In this document: piece by piece, positions 1 to 13,180 of the stretch
Numbering within the stretch: the first letter of the stretch is position 1
Layout of the letters: each line of letters opens with the position of its first letter
Assembly (NCBI GenBank): GCA_964017065.1
Contig: OZ024787.1
Coordinates: 6,631,301-6,695,300 of the forward strand
Source of the DNA: Haliclona indistincta
Taxonomy: Eukaryota; Porifera; Demospongiae; Haplosclerida; Chalinidae
Direction: 5' to 3'
DNA length: 64,000 bases
Translations under genes and position numbers: made by a program
The notes under the pieces: generated by a model
The model's input: the letters and a program-made list of their open reading frames with translations, nothing else
Database searches by the model: none
What the model was told of the DNA's origin: nothing

Positions 1-59
1 GAAAAATGGTGTGTGAATATAGCAGTGAATGAAATCTATCTGTTTAAAAATCTTAATAG

Positions 60-1932
60 AGCACAAGAGAAACCAGTTCCGTGAGCAATTGAAGTGTGTA
101 AAGATAGTTTGGGATCTTGTAAAGGACAAGCTTTCAGAATATGGTGAGTGTCATGCGACTGACTATTCTACATGTTTATACACATGTCATATCAGCTCGA
201 GTGCGTGTTCCTGAGGAATATCTTGGTATGGTGGTATCAGAGGAGCTCAAGGTGGAGTGGTTCATACCCACACTGACTGGTCCTGGGGTAGTGACTGTGG
301 CCATGTTGGACCTGCTGGTTGGAGCTCACAATGACTTCATTAAGAAGAGCCGGGCTGTGCTCAAGAAGGGACAGAAAGCTGAGTGAGTACAAAAGAGATA
401 GTAATGTATACTGTTGCACATCATTTCTTTCTTCTTCTATCCAGTATTAGCTGGAAGGAGCAGAGGATTCCTGTACCTCATGTACAGCTGTGTCATCTTC
501 TGGACTATGAGCATCAGTTGCTGTCCATCGTTCTCTCTCACTGTCGCTACTCACTCAGACACGGTCATGGACAGGACATCAGATATGACCTGCCAGCACT
601 GGAGAAACACATTGTGGATCGGTTCATTCACGGTAAACCACTTCTTGTGTTGGAGATACCTCAAGTAGTGTATCGGAGAGATGTCTACTCTGCTACATCA
701 TTTGCTAACATCAGAAAGAAGGTGTCACCTCAGGTATTGCTAGAATAGATAATGTGTGGATCCTGAAGCCTCTCTCTCTCTCTCAGATCAAGCTGAGTCT
801 AAGAGAGCAGCAAGATATTGTTGCTGAACTGAAGACGGTACAGAAAATACGTGACTGCCTCGATGTGGTTGAGATAGTGATGGGATTTCTTGCTTCTGGA
901 GGACAAAAGTCTGACAATTGTCTTGAGAACTATCTTGAGACAGCACTGAAGATGAAGCATCGTTTCAACTGCAAAAAGGTGAGTTTGTGAAGGATGAATG
1001 AGAGAAATGATTCTGGCTTGTTAATTCCTAAGGCTCTGGAGTACTGCACTCTTGGTCATGTACTATCACTGTGGGAGACACTGTCAGTGGAACTAGCTAA
1101 GCTGCTCACTCTAACTGATCAGGTATACATGCTGTACATAGTCTGGGGGCCCGCCCCTTTCGCAACGAGGAAAGGGTCTGGTAAAAACCGTACACAAAAG
1201 TCGTGCAGCGGCTGTGCAATGTATTACATAATCATAAACCGCATGCGACACCGCGCCCACGCAAACAGCGTATAGACAGCAGCTGGACAGAGCTGAATGT
1301 TAGGACGCCTACGTAAACGTGGTCGTTACGTAATTAATGATATGCACTGCATCCTGATTGGGCGCACTATATGAGGTGCCGTCGCACGACTTTTGTGTAC
1401 GGTTTTTACCAGACCCTTTCCTCGTTGCGAAAGGGGCGAGCCCCCAGACTATGCTGTACATGTGTCCTAACTCTCATCAATATACTAATTGATGCTTGGT
1501 CAATAGGAACCATTCGACTCTCTTCGTGACAACTATCTGGTTGAACTAGGAGACAAAGAGGAGAAGCAGCTTGATAGAGTGCTCGCCAAGTGTGATCTTC
1601 CTGTGCTACTGTGCACTCTGTATGAGTTTATTGAGACCAATGTTCGCCACAGAGAACCCAGAGAAAGCGACTGGGAGTACGTATAACAATAATTATGTCC
1701 ACAAAACTTTGAGTTTTCTTCATGTAGCTATGTGATTCCATGATTTACTCTGTTTTTCTGTAGACTGGTAGACACGCTGGGGGCTCATCTTGATCAGTAC
1801 AGTCTCCCTCCACTACCTGACCTGGATCAGCTGCCAGGAGACATCACTATTGGACAAGCTGTGAGCACATGGAAACATGTCGTGATCTATCAGCACAAGA
1901 AGAGGACCAATACCACCCAGCATCTCTACTGA
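60..1932 (+). CDS. RNF213: RNF213-like E3 ubiquitin ligase, gene A, C-terminal end (partial)
   Basis: These are the last seven exons of an RNF213-like gene, about 393 residues: about 60-143, 196-382, 445-733, 787-978, 1033-1122, 1507-1676 and 1764-1932, stop TGA. Splice phases join cleanly; the sixth exon uses a strong GTACGT donor at 1677. The translation carries the RNF213-family C-terminal signature: a GPG segment, LLDYEHQLLSIVLSHCRYSL, then YDLPALEKHIVDRFIHGKP. In the family this part lies beyond the RING and E3 module and packs into the C-terminal domain of a cytosolic AAA+ ligase. The start of the first exon is uncertain: an in-frame TGA at 26-28 rules out an earlier start in this frame, and AG at 58-59 is the likely acceptor. 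One intron (1123-1506) carries a MITE. The last codons and adjoining 3' UTR are about 90 percent identical to the fragment after the N gap at 13679, so A and B are close paralogues. Upstream exons lie outside the window. Confidence 0.88.
1141..1449. mobile_element. TA-flanked MITE in an intron of gene A
   Basis: A 309-bp element has 66-bp terminal inverted repeats (1141-1206 and 1384-1449) that match at all but about one position. TA dinucleotides flank it at 1139-1140 and 1450-1451, fitting a TA target duplication as made by Tc1/mariner/pogo-type transposases. It has no coding capacity. Confidence 0.85.
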
Positions 1933-2260
1933 TCACTCACAAGAACTGTATAATCACATGTAGTAATAATTTGTCAATAGAGAGCTTTCTATAAATTAGT
2001 GCGAACAGTATTAATGTTGTATTGATTTAATTTATTGTGTGATTTGTTAATGTTATTCAATCAACATCTTCAAATGAGCACATAGGGATCATTATTGTAA
2101 GAGTAAAATGTCCAGTAAGATGTCCATGCAAGTTAGCATATTAGGCAAATTACAGACTGCCTGGCCCTCTAAATGCCGACACCCACTGATTAGGCCAATG
2201 TTGTTCCAATAATGGTGATAATTTTCTTAAATTTAGTAGGCAGTTTTCAGAAAGCATGTT
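1933..2260. other. 3' flank of gene A
   Basis: AT-rich sequence follows the stop codon of gene A. I see no canonical AATAAA close behind the stop, so the polyadenylation site is not placed. No gene is visible. Confidence 0.5.
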
Positions 2261-2659
2261 CAATTTTTTTGCCGGTTTCATACCTTCTTTATTGACTATC
2301 TTTAGCATTTGCCTAAGAAATTAATAATGCGACCCTAAATTTAGTCATTTTTGCCTAAATTGATGCAATTTACCACATATTTTAGCAATATAGGAGGCAG
2401 CACGCCTAAATTTAGGCACACTTGCCATCCTTGCCTAAATTTAGGCATGCTTACTGAGGTTTTAGTGGTCTCTAAAAATATAGCATGCCTAAATTGTATA
2501 ATTAGGCAGCTCATATTTCTGCTTTGATCTTAAATTTATAGGTCATTTTAGAACAAAGGTGCCTAAAATTAGGCATCCATTGTCAAATTTGAGCAAAATT
2601 TGTACGTTTTCTAAGAAAGATAGTCAATAAAAAGGTATCAATCCTGCAAAAAATAATTG
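2261..2659. mobile_element. AT-rich fold-back MITE between genes A and B
   Basis: Arms of about 48 bp (2261-2308 and 2611-2659) are imperfect inverted copies. The interior contains many repeats of the short motif CCTAAATTTAGGC and variants, itself palindromic. No open frame of note. Confidence 0.65.
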
Positions 2660-3399
2660 GACAAAATGAAAATAACATGGTAACGTTATAAGCCAAAAAT
2701 TGTAAGGACAAAGGAGAGGAATATACTAGCAAGTTGGAAAGGATTAGACTCTAAGAGTATCAAATAATTAAGTGTCGAGGAAGGTTTACAGAAGGTGAGC
2801 ATTATGTATTAAGAGAGTGAGCATCACCAGAATTCATGATACCGGACAGATAAAAATATTATTGAGGAGAATGAGTGCATGACAATAAGACGGAGAAGTG
2901 TTTGGAGATGAGAAATGATGAACAATATGCTGACAAAGTACTGTTTACATGTAGAATGCAATTCAGTGTGTTACAACTGACAACATGCATAATTATGACA
3001 ATTATTGAAACATTTTTGCACTCCGATCCATTCCATGTTGTCACATAGTGTTAGAGTGCATATACTACGTGTACGTTCTTGTCGTTCTAGGTAACATTCA
3101 GATTATGAGTAGCATGATAAATGTTTATAGCAACGTGCAGCTCATATGCTGCTATTATTTTTATCATGCAATAGTAGACAAAATGTCATGTCTATAATTA
3201 TTGTCATGTTGACTTGACCTTTCACTCAGATTAGACACAGATACTAGCTAGGATATAGTTGCAGCAGTAAATTCCTAACACCAGCCAGCCGGTGATATCT
3301 TCAATATTTTATATCCAAATAATTTTTGATGATGTCAGCTTGCATAATCAGTGAGAAGCCTAGAATGCGGAAAAGTTGCAAATCAAAAATATACTGTGA
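2660..3399. other. intergenic A-B, no gene seen
   Basis: AT-rich sequence without a supportable gene on either strand; the short minus-strand frame at 2859-3044 has no recognisable features. It probably holds distal regulatory sequence of gene B. Confidence 0.4.
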
Positions 3400-3569
3400 T
3401 TGGCATGGGATATAAACAAATCATATCGCTGAGCAAACTCTGATCTGACCGCGCCCTCGAGAGCCGCGCCTACCGCATTGAAGGGGATTCCCCTCGTACT
3501 AAATTTCACTGTCACGTGTACGAGTTCTGTGGCTAACTACTGTATAGTCTTTGCGAAGCACTAGCAGAG
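3400..3569 (+). promoter_or_regulatory. putative promoter and non-coding first exon of gene B
   Basis: A GC-richer stretch precedes a splice donor at 3570 (GAG|GTATG). The first 50 bases after the donor resemble the start of the equivalent intron of gene C (donor 26441), with a shared TTTGAAACC block, which supports a spliced non-coding first exon in both genes. A TATAAA string lies near 3410. A perfect palindromic kappaB-type site sits at 3483-3493 and a CACGTG E-box near 3513. The transcription start itself is inferred, not seen. Confidence 0.5.
3483..3493. promoter_or_regulatory. palindromic NF-kappaB-type site upstream of gene B
   Basis: GGGGATTCCCC fits the Rel/NF-kappaB consensus GGGRNYYYCC perfectly on both strands and lies 76 bp before the first-exon donor. 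I found no equivalent in front of gene C. Function is inferred from the motif only. Confidence 0.45.
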
Positions 3570-3636
3570 GTATGTTTTCAAAAATTGGTTTGAAACCATG
3601 TTTACAATCTATTATGTGTGTTTTCAGTACCCAGAA

Positions 3637-6600
3637 ATGGCGTCGTCGCCAGGTGGTGCCGGTGGTTCGTCCCAGCCTCCAATGAGACAAGAAGTACCAC
3701 CAAATCCTCAACTAACTCCTTGTATGTGGTGCTCGAATCCTCTTCCTCACCCAGGCGCACCTATCTGTAACGCATGTGGTCGACCTCAAAAGGAGTGCAT
3801 CAAATGTGCAGAACCTATTCCTCCTTCTTATCAAATTTGCCCGTACTGCCACGCTCCGCAGCAGCATGAGACTAAATTGTGTTTAAACCCAGAGTGTAAA
3901 AAGCCATTGTTACCTGGAGCTGCATTTTGTGCTATCTGTCAAGCTCCTCAGAATCCTGCCATGTTCCAGCAGTTTCACAAAGTGGATCAATGTATAGCAT
4001 GCTCAACTAAACTGCTTATTCCTGGCCAGCAAATGTGCCATGCATGTGGTGCTCCTCAGCACACTTCGACTAGCATGGAACACAGTGGGCACTGTGGGCA
4101 GTTGATAGCACACTCTCCACATTGGCATCCTCCTCCACATACGATCCATCCTCCTCTTAATTTTCCCCAGTCTCCGTCTGAGCCTCCGTCTAACTTACCT
4201 CAACCTCAGCCACTTTTTCCCGATGTGTCCCAGTCTACTGAGCAACAGCATCTTCCTCATGGGCAGCAATCTAATAAACGCTCACCCGAAGGTGATAACT
4301 GTATAGCTAACAAGAAGAGCAGAACTGATGGCGAGAGTGGAGCCGTATCTCAGGTATCATTTACCTCTCCAACAGCAGCTGATAGTGCTCATGTTCATGG
4401 TATTGCTGTACAGCCTGTACTACCTGACAATCCAGTTACATCTCCAACTACCCAAACTACTACCCCTCATCCAATTACCAAGAACACTGCTTCTTCGTCA
4501 CCTCCAGGCTCTTCTCGACCTAGTGATCCTCCTTCCCAAGGCAGTCCTCAATCTGCCTATCATACAGACACTCCTTTTCGACCTTGTCCAGACAGTACCT
4601 CTCTTGGTACCAAAGATGTTTCTGTTCCGGATAGTCCCTGTCAAAGCACTACCTCTCAACCAGGTCAACTGGTTGCTTCTGATCATGTAGACCCACAATC
4701 TCCTATTTTCCCTACACACTATGATAAAACTGTTTCAATTCAAACATGTGATCATCCACAAGAAAATAGAAATCTTCCTCAACAGCCATTAGCAATTAAA
4801 GTTAATCAGGAAAAGGAAAGAAAGCGCATTAGAAGTTTATCACCAACTCCTCAAAGTGGTGACGATGACAGTGAGTCTCTCTGTTTGAAAAAGCATCGAG
4901 CTGAATCTGAGTCTCATTCCAAGTCAGAGGAGCCTAGTTCAGAACAAGAGAAACAAAAGATATCCTCATCTGCTCATGCCTTGCCTTCAGAAACTGACAA
5001 CCCCATCTCTTTACTGGATCTCGTAATGGTGGACAAAGAACAGTTATCGCCTGCTTGTCCCTTGCCTATAGAAGCTTACGACCCTGTCCCTTCACCTGAT
5101 CTTTCTAAAGACAATGAACAATGGTTGCCTGCTGCTCGTGCCTTGCCTTCAAAAAGATCGGTTTCATGTTCTTCTGATGACTCTGTCCCTTCGCCTAATC
5201 CTTCTAATTCAGACAATGAGGAATATGAAACTCGTCATGAATCTCATCCAAATGTAGACGAAGTGGATTCATCTACGCTTTCATCGAAAGACGTCATCCA
5301 AGTTACTGAAAAATCTGGACTAAGCCAAAAAGAGCCTACAGCAGTTGCTCCATCTTGTCATGATCCTTTGAACGTATGTGGTTCTGATGAGAATGAGGAA
5401 ACCTCTCATATGAGTAGCGATCAAAAAGATTCAAATAAATCGAAAAAGGACAAAAAGGTTTTTGTTTGTTATGCTGTTACCACTTACCAACTTTTGTCTT
5501 TTTGCTGCAGAAGAGAAAAAGAAATAAATCATCGGATGATAACTCTACTAAAAATTTTGAAAAGAGTGGTGTAGATGTTGGCGAAAAAGGAGTAGAAGGG
5601 AGTGCTGTTGACAACAAGGAACAGGAGAAAGCAAGCACAGGAGATACTTACGCGTCTGCTGCTTCTTTAGGCGAAAAGGTTTGTTTATTGTGTTCAAAAT
5701 AATTGTCACTTTGAAACTGCAGAAAGAGAAAAAACAGCCAACACAAGAAGCATCTAATTTACAGAAAAAATTCAGGTATGACTTAAAAAATAGAATCATG
5801 CCTTTCTTTAGTCTCGATGCATACTGTTTGTCTAACATCTTGTCTATTCACAAGGTTTAAATATAAGTCAGTGCTGTAACTATGAGTCATGCTCAACTAC
5901 ATGTACTAGCTGTATGCTGTGTAGCTGTTGTTTTCCATTCCCTTAGAGTATTTAGCATTAAAAAAAGATCTTGGAAGGTAGCTTAGAGTCAGCCACCACA
6001 AGAGTTATGTCATTCTGGGCTCCCTAGGCTGCTTTTGAATTGATCACTCCCTTTGATTTTTCACAAGATCCATGTGGTTTAGGTTTGGGCATTGGTGTTT
6101 TTACATGTGTGTAAACAAGTGCTGACCACTGGGACAGGCATTTAAGGTGGCGGGTACCTTTTTAGTGCGCACAATAATACGCGCAGTATGCGCAGTATGA
6201 ATATCATTACTTCAGTGAATATCATTAAAGGGCAACTAGGCGCCAGGCTACATTGTAGAATGGGGAAGCGTGATGAACAAGCTATAGCGCTCGTCAGTGC
6301 CTAGCAGAACAGCCTGGTTCGAGGCTAGTATCTCCACTTTATGCTGAGACAGATAAACGTGCTGGACGATCGGCCGCCAAATCTCGCGGGAGCTTGGTAA
6401 TTATATTCATAACAGCCAGCTGTTTTGCCAAGGAAAACAACTGAAGTATCGAAACTTCTCGCCAAATTTAAGCAGAATCGTAGCATCTTATAATGGCTAA
6501 CCTGGACGAGTGTGTAGCTAAGCACATTTTCTAGGTCGTGTCGGATGGTTTTGTGGAAATTCGTTCTTTAAATTTAGGTAGCTCTGGCTTTGTGTAGCCC

Positions 6601-9600
6601 TCTGGCGTATTCTCGACGATATAAGCTCATAAATCAGATGAAGGAAATAATTTTCCGAAAAGCATCCGACACGACCTAGAAAATTGTAATAGCTTACTAT
6701 TGGGCTGCTGATCGTGGTCCTGCTAGCCGCTCACGTTCACAAATTTGGCGAGAAAAATTGCTACAACGTTCGTGTAAGCCGTGCACTTCGCGCTCTACAG
6801 ATTTTGCCGAGAGTTGTTTTATATGCTAGGACGCATAGTATGATGCTTCGCAGCGAGTTTTGCACTGCTTGGATCTTTCAGTCGGACGTTCTGAGCCCTC
6901 TAAAAATCTCATTAATATTCATAGAGAACGGGTGCCCGCCACCTTAAGGAGCATAATAGATAGTGATCAGTTGCTTTCCTTTGCTGTATTTTTCTCTCAG
7001 ACCTCGTAAAGGACGTCTACATCCTTTACTTGATCCACCAAAAGAGAAAGCTATGACTGTTGAATTTCGTGCTATCCTTCCAAGAGAAGCCTGGGAATGG
7101 AATGACGATTCTACTGTGTATCTTCGTTTCATACTTGGTGAAGAATATTATGGTGATATCGGGCCAGGTATTATTGACAGGTACAGACTATACTATAGTC
7201 CATGTCAGGGATTGTGAATTTGATCATGAATTTTATTTCAACAGGGATGCTGGTGATGGACTATCTGTTGTTAAGTTTTCTGTGCAGGCGCATGTTGACC
7301 TGTTTGCTGGTGGAGAAGGGATATTTTATAAATACGTTGTGTTTTCTCAACGGATGCACGAGGTTGGACATCCTTATGAGTACCTGCATGGGGCATCTCG
7401 TGGTGGTCAAGGTGGATTCAATAACAGAGCTCTTAAAATACCTAAAGACAAACGCACTCCAGGAGGTCAGTTAGTTTGTGCCTGTACAATGTAAGATAAT
7501 ATTTCCTTTAGCTACCGTTAAGCAGTTTGACACCATGATTTATCCTGAATTAAAGGATAATTCTTGGCGCAACAGAGCGAGGGATGGTATAACAGGTTTT
7601 CTTGGATCGGGGCCAGTACGTCCACGACTCAATGTTCCAACTCTTTATAAGATGAGAAGACAATGCCTGATGATATACCTTGAACCATACAAGAGAAGAC
7701 TGCTCGATGGAGAGTTTGAAGTCAATTTTGAAATTCAGAATGCTGTGGTACAGTTTACTGAGCTCTATAACAGCTGTGTTTATCAGTATTATGGTTCCAC
7801 AAGATCTGTGTTTGACTGGGATTATTCTTTGAAAAATGTAGGACTGTTAGTGCTTTAAAAACATTTCAGTAGTTACATGTGAATTATTGCAGGACATCAA
7901 GGAATGGCTGCAGACGTTTGTACAGGAACTGGACCAGTCTAATCTTGATCGATCTTCTAAACTAGTCTCTGCAGTTGTTGTGATGTGCTTTGCTCATCGT
8001 GTGTACGAATATTCTATTAACGGCAATCAGTCTATTACTCTTTTGAAAATGATGGCTCTTCAATCCAGTGGAGAGAATTATGATTTTCTTACAAGCCTGA
8101 TGAAGGAGGACTCAAGGTGTGTCTCTAACCACATGTCAATAAGTTTGCGTAATGTGCAAAGTATTCATTTTATCCATGTTTCCATGCTTTTAATTTTAAT
8201 GTACAATAGATAGCTATCACGCCAATCTGTTTTTGTGTTTCTTTTAGACAACTTGTAACAACTGCACTAACTGCTGTATTTTATCGAGCTAACTCATCGA
8301 ACATCAAGGAGGAGGAGGATGTTATTCATCTGCTGAAAGCCTACCCTCTCTTACACTTGCTGCGAGGTGACTGTGCTCCTGGTGAACAAATCATTGTCCG
8401 GCCTTCTGCTATAAAATGGGCTGATCTTACTCATGCACTCAGGAGTACATCACATATGATGTGTTACAAGAAAGGGTAATTATATATTTAGTAGTGTATG
8501 TAAGAGTTTGATGCTTTTCAATACTTAGGTTTATGGAGAATCATTTTGAAGAGCTGCAGCAGCTGTTTTCTCTCGATCATCTGCTGTTGTTTATTGTTGG
8601 CTACGTCTGTCCTATGAGTGATCTTTCAGAATTTTGCAATAATATTCACATACCTTATGCCATAGCTCTTGTGTGTACGAGGCTTGAAAAATACGATACT
8701 CTGTCAAAATTGAAACCAATTGAGGTAAATAAGAAAATGATTTTTATTCCATTATTCGTTTCCCACTTTATTACAGATCACTACTCTATTCTTCAATCCT
8801 TTGAGTGCTCTTCAAAACCGAATAGAGAAAGTTGAATCATTTCAGTAAGGCACACACATAGCTAGTTCATGTAGCATGCTTGTCTTGTGCACGCTTGTAC
8901 ATGTATGTCACAAGCATAGTACCAGGAACGTATCGAGCCCACAGAGTGGGCGATGGAGTATGCAACTCCGTATTCTCACAATATGCGTATGGCCGCCGTC
9001 TGACATAGGAATCATCGTTGTACTGCTACTAGGGTATGCTGCTTGCTACTACTTTAAATCAGAACTGTCTTGCATGCACATATGTGCTGTGATCAGAAAG
9101 GCGACTAGGCGAGAGTTGCGAGACTAAACGTTGGGCATGGTCAATGCATTTTTCTCCTTATTTGGTCTGTCAATACCTTATTTGGAATGATACTATGTTT
9201 AGCATCAGGATTTCACTGTTTAAAGAGTTACATGCTCCTTCGATTGATAAGTCTCATTGAGCTTGTGATAGTAGTCTGTATGTCTGGTAACATTTGAGCA
9301 TCTAATGTTACGCAGGAGCGCTCCTGTTTTACGCTATACTGTTTGATGCTAAAACGCAATTAAATCTCGCACACAACTTCTTACTGAAAAATTGCACAAT
9401 ATAATTCCCATAGAATATTACCGGCCATGTGGTATGTTGTGTGACAGTGTCTACCGTTATTTGTATGTTGATTTCTAACCACTGTTATAAAGCTGAGTTT
9501 ATAATCTTAATGCAGATTTGAAGAACTCGATCATTGTCTGGAAGCAGCTCATCTACTCATTCACACTGTTCAACAGAGACTAAGAGACATTGATGATAAT

Positions 9601-12600
9601 CACAAGAAGTCAATAGAGTCTTCAGTTGGACTGATGTTGTATTTAATAGCTAGACTGGACAATGTGCAGTCTTCTCAAAATGCTACTGAAGATCTTGCAC
9701 CTACTAAATCAGGAATGAAGAACAAAGCATTAGAAACAATCGGTGAAGTTTTAAAGAATTGGACGCAACGTGGAAAATTTGGTCCAGGTTTTGGGTTAAG
9801 TGTCTATTCACCTGAACCTGAGCTAGAGGTAAGTTTATTCACCATTTTTATTCACAGTCAAGCTGTTTATAAGATTTAACTCTCAAAAAATAATACTAAA
9901 CAACAGCTAAGCGGAAATTTTAATCTTGTTTAGCACAAAAATTTCAGAAGTAGTCACGATGTTATATCAGAAACCTTCGCTGCATTTGTGAATACCACAT
10001 TCTAGGAGGCCGGGGAAGTAGAATCACGTAACAGAACGGCAGTAATAGATTACCTGATTGGTTTTGTGATGTCAATTGGCAGTTCATGAGCTTGCAGTTT
10101 GAGCCACTGGTTTGTAATAGTGCTAGGAAGTCATGATGCATGTGGCCAGATAGGAGTGCCTAGTAGTAGCTAGCTTTCACTACAACACATTCATGCATTC
10201 AGATTCAATTTTCATTGTGCAAAAGTTGAGGTTGGTCTTATACTTCATGAATATCATTTCAATGCATGTTATGCACATGCACACTCCATGATAATTACTA
10301 TGCCTGAACATGACCATTTGCTTGTAGTTGTGGCAGAGTCTGTTACATTTAAGATGTCCAGCCTCAGTGGAACAAGACTGGCATGAAGTGATCAAGATGA
10401 TTTTCACTGATCGAGTGAAATTGTTGCCACCTGACACTCGTGTTGATCGGTTTCTTGAGCTGGAAGGTCATGCTGACACTCCTGCTCTCATCACAGATAT
10501 CCTCATGACTGAAGCAACTACTGCTCTGGATGAAATTATGTTTAGAAGAGTGAGCATGCATGTTCATAGTATTCATTTTATTTATATTGTCCCTTCAGCC
10601 AACAACACCACGTCATTACCGCACAAGGGGTAATACAGATTATGGCTACTCATCATATGACTTTAACAAGTTCACACACCATCATCGATCAGCTCGTGTT
10701 GTCCATTTACTTGGGAAAATGTTAATGAGGAAGTATCCAGACTTCAAGGATGAATTGCCGCTCAGTGATCTACTGGAGTGGGACCTGTGGCCATCTTACA
10801 TATCCATACACGGTACTGAAAGCATGTATTACCAAGGGCTTATCGAGCCGCAAAGCAGCGAGAGGCATGCAACTAATGTACAGTGAATTTCAGTTCTGTT
10901 GAAAATTCCGGGTGCCCAGTATCTCGTATTTGCTATACTTTACTATACACATCCGTCGATACTGCAAAACTGTTGATGTCGCCGTCGATACTGCACAGCA
11001 CACATGAAGCAAAGGCGCAGATGAACCTAAAGAACAGTTTTGGAGAACGTTTCTGCTGTCTCGAGCATCTGTACTTCTTGCGCAAAGCTGTGGCAGCCAC
11101 GGTTGAGGTGTTTTAAGTGCAATAGATCCAGGTAAACTGCTAGTATGCTTATCCATTGGCATCGAGTCACTGGCTGCCGATCTTGATACGCATGCCGCCC
11201 TTTTGGTAACTGGAATTCAGGACACACCTGTACACTTTTGCGAACGTCCGTTTATGTGTACTCTTATTATAAGCATCATCAATACATGTACAAGCATCAA
11301 GATTCTTACACTTTACTGTTTTGTCAAAATTTTATGTGCTTTGTAGCATTTTCTTCACTTGAGCATAGTTTTTCTCTTACTACAGCTCGACAAACCAACA
11401 TAACTAATAAAGACGATGGAGGTGATTGGCAGTACATTTGTGTTTGTGCTATCACAAAACTTCAACAAGTATGCACAATGATTTGCGATGGAGATATCTG
11501 CATGCGGGATTTGAGATTACTGTGTGATAAGAAGGGTCAGATGCACAAACTGTGTTTAGCAGCCACTGTGGATGGGGAATCTCAACCTAGGATGCCCTTA
11601 GCTGATGCCGTCATCACTAGCTTGAAGCAGAGATCGAAAGAATATGAGCAGTTTGAGGAGTATCAGAGACAATTGAACAATATTCTTTCCTACTTCACTT
11701 CTGTGAGATTAGAAGGTACATTTGAATGTGTGACATAAGTACTGTAGATCGGGAAATTTTTGGCTGTTAAATTTTTGTGTTGTCGTCGCTAACTAGTACA
11801 AATGTGCAATGTTAAATTTTTGATTGTTTAATTTCGTTGCAAGGATTCACGACGAAAATGTTCTAACGCCGAAAATTCCCAGTATAAAACACTACAATCG
11901 TGATTTTTTGCTGCATGGGTGCTAATTTTTGATCATCTTTGATCATCTTTCTTCATGCAGGACGAGATCAACTTATTGACTTACTTCGCATTGATTTTGA
12001 CGGATACAAGGTCAACAAGTTGTGCATCAGTGATGATAAACGGTGTGTGGTTCAGTTCTTTCCAACTGCTGCTCCTCTGGAAACATTCATGAAAAGCTTC
12101 TGGATAATGACGCAAGAGTGCAGCAGCAAAATATTTATTGATTTTTGGCACCGTAGAGTCGCAACCGTAGTCCAAAATCGATCGACTGACCTTGCACTAT
12201 GTGACATTGAGAAAGAGTTGTGGACTCCAGTATTCGATCAGTGTGAGGAACTGCTAGACAAGCTCAAAGACTACTCCCTCTCTCTTCAAATGGTAGACCA
12301 AGTTTTCAAAGGTCAACCTGATATCCCAGGCATTATCAGACAACTGTATCGAGGAGTAGAGAAGTGTCGGAAAGGTCGAAATTTAAAGAATTTAAAGACC
12401 TTTAAATGGATGGAAAGAGTGATTGTTCGTATGAACCAGTACTGGAAGCTTTGCAGTTTTGCTAAAGCTGCTGATGCTTTCTTAAGGATCAGAGATGCTC
12501 TAAAACTGACAGGAGATTTTGAACTAGTGGAGCGAGTAGCCTCAGAGGTAAGCGGTAAAATCTTATCTCTTTATTGACATGCACTTCTGCTCTAAAGGCT

Positions 12601-13069
12601 GCTAGTTCAATGGAGGACGAGACACTTCAAGCTATTGATGAGAGTGTGGTAATTGCTGCTAAGTTTCTGGAAGATTATGCAACTGACCCAAAGAAGGAAG
12701 ATTGTCTGAGAGCATATGCTGAGTCACAGAGTATAGTGAAGTGGATTCGTGAAGAAACCAAAGGTTGTCAGCTACTCATTTTTGCTTTAATTGAGAGATA
12801 CAATTAATTTTTATTTGATTGTAATTTTATTCATTTCTTTCTTAGATGTGAATGATTTGCAGAACTTTGTCAACATCTCTCTGGCCACAGCAGCTGGTGG
12901 TGAGGATGCCTACACTAGAGACAGACTGTCTAATTTGAGGACTGTTGGTAGTGGGTTCGAAGCCCTCATTTATCAGCTACCATCTGATGCTGGCTATGAG
13001 ACACTGGTTGATAGGTGCAAGTCCCTGTGGGCCACGCTGCGATCAGCTCCTAACCTTCCTTACATGATG
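3637..13069 (+). CDS. RNF213: RNF213-like gene B, N-terminal part, cut by assembly gap
   Basis: Seventeen coding exons give about 1,850 residues: 3637-5457, 5511-5678, 5723-5775, 7001-7180, 7245-7465, 7512-7837, 7893-8116, 8248-8475, 8529-8724, 8777-8844, 9516-9828, 10328-10549, 10599-10812, 11386-11715, 11961-12547, 12598-12763 and 12846-13069. The start MASSPGG follows an acceptor at 3634, as in gene C. Residues about 29-150 hold four CxxC...CxxC zinc ribbons, then a long Ser/Pro/Gln-rich, charged linker with KKxR clusters. The exons at 7001-7465 resemble the CBM20-like module of the RNF213 N-arm (FYKYVVF, then HPYEYLHG); the rest is helical stalk. It ends at a good donor (GTATG) before the AAA core. 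The remaining exons are absent; the N gap follows. Introns 8845-9515, 9829-10327 and 10813-11385 show nothing recognisable; the latter is 573 bp against 174 bp in gene C. Confidence 0.87.
6142..6947. mobile_element. TTAA-flanked MITE, copy 1 (gene B intron)
   Basis: TTAA at 6142-6145 and 6944-6947 brackets terminal inverted repeats that read GGTGGCGGGTACC at the left and the complement at the right. Inside, about 25 bp near 6521 recurs inverted near 6662. Two relatives, at 54090 and 59347, share the ends and a subterminal ATTAATATTC block. TTAA duplications are typical of piggyBac- or Kolobok-mobilised elements. Confidence 0.8.
11751..11880. repeat. short inverted repeat in gene B intron
   Basis: GGGAAATTTTTGGC at 11751-11764 and its near-complement at 11868-11880 bracket T-rich sequence. 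It looks like a minimal MITE in the intron 11716-11960. The same intron of gene C holds the large nested transposon. Confidence 0.4.
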
Positions 13070-13180
13070 GTATGATAATAGCTGAACCATGCATTTGTGT
13101 GTCAACTAGTTCTTGGTATGTAACAAAGATTCACACAAGATTAGTGTAAAAGTGTAGAAGTGCATGAGATAGCACACACA

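Noticed and set aside
3598..3636. Upstream in-frame ATG extending gene B by 13 residues
   Set aside because: The extension lies in the putative first intron, and gene C shows an acceptor right before the homologous MAASPGG start.
8860..9128. ORF of 83 codons in gene B intron
   Set aside because: No homology recognised, wrong phase for an exon, and no counterpart in gene C.
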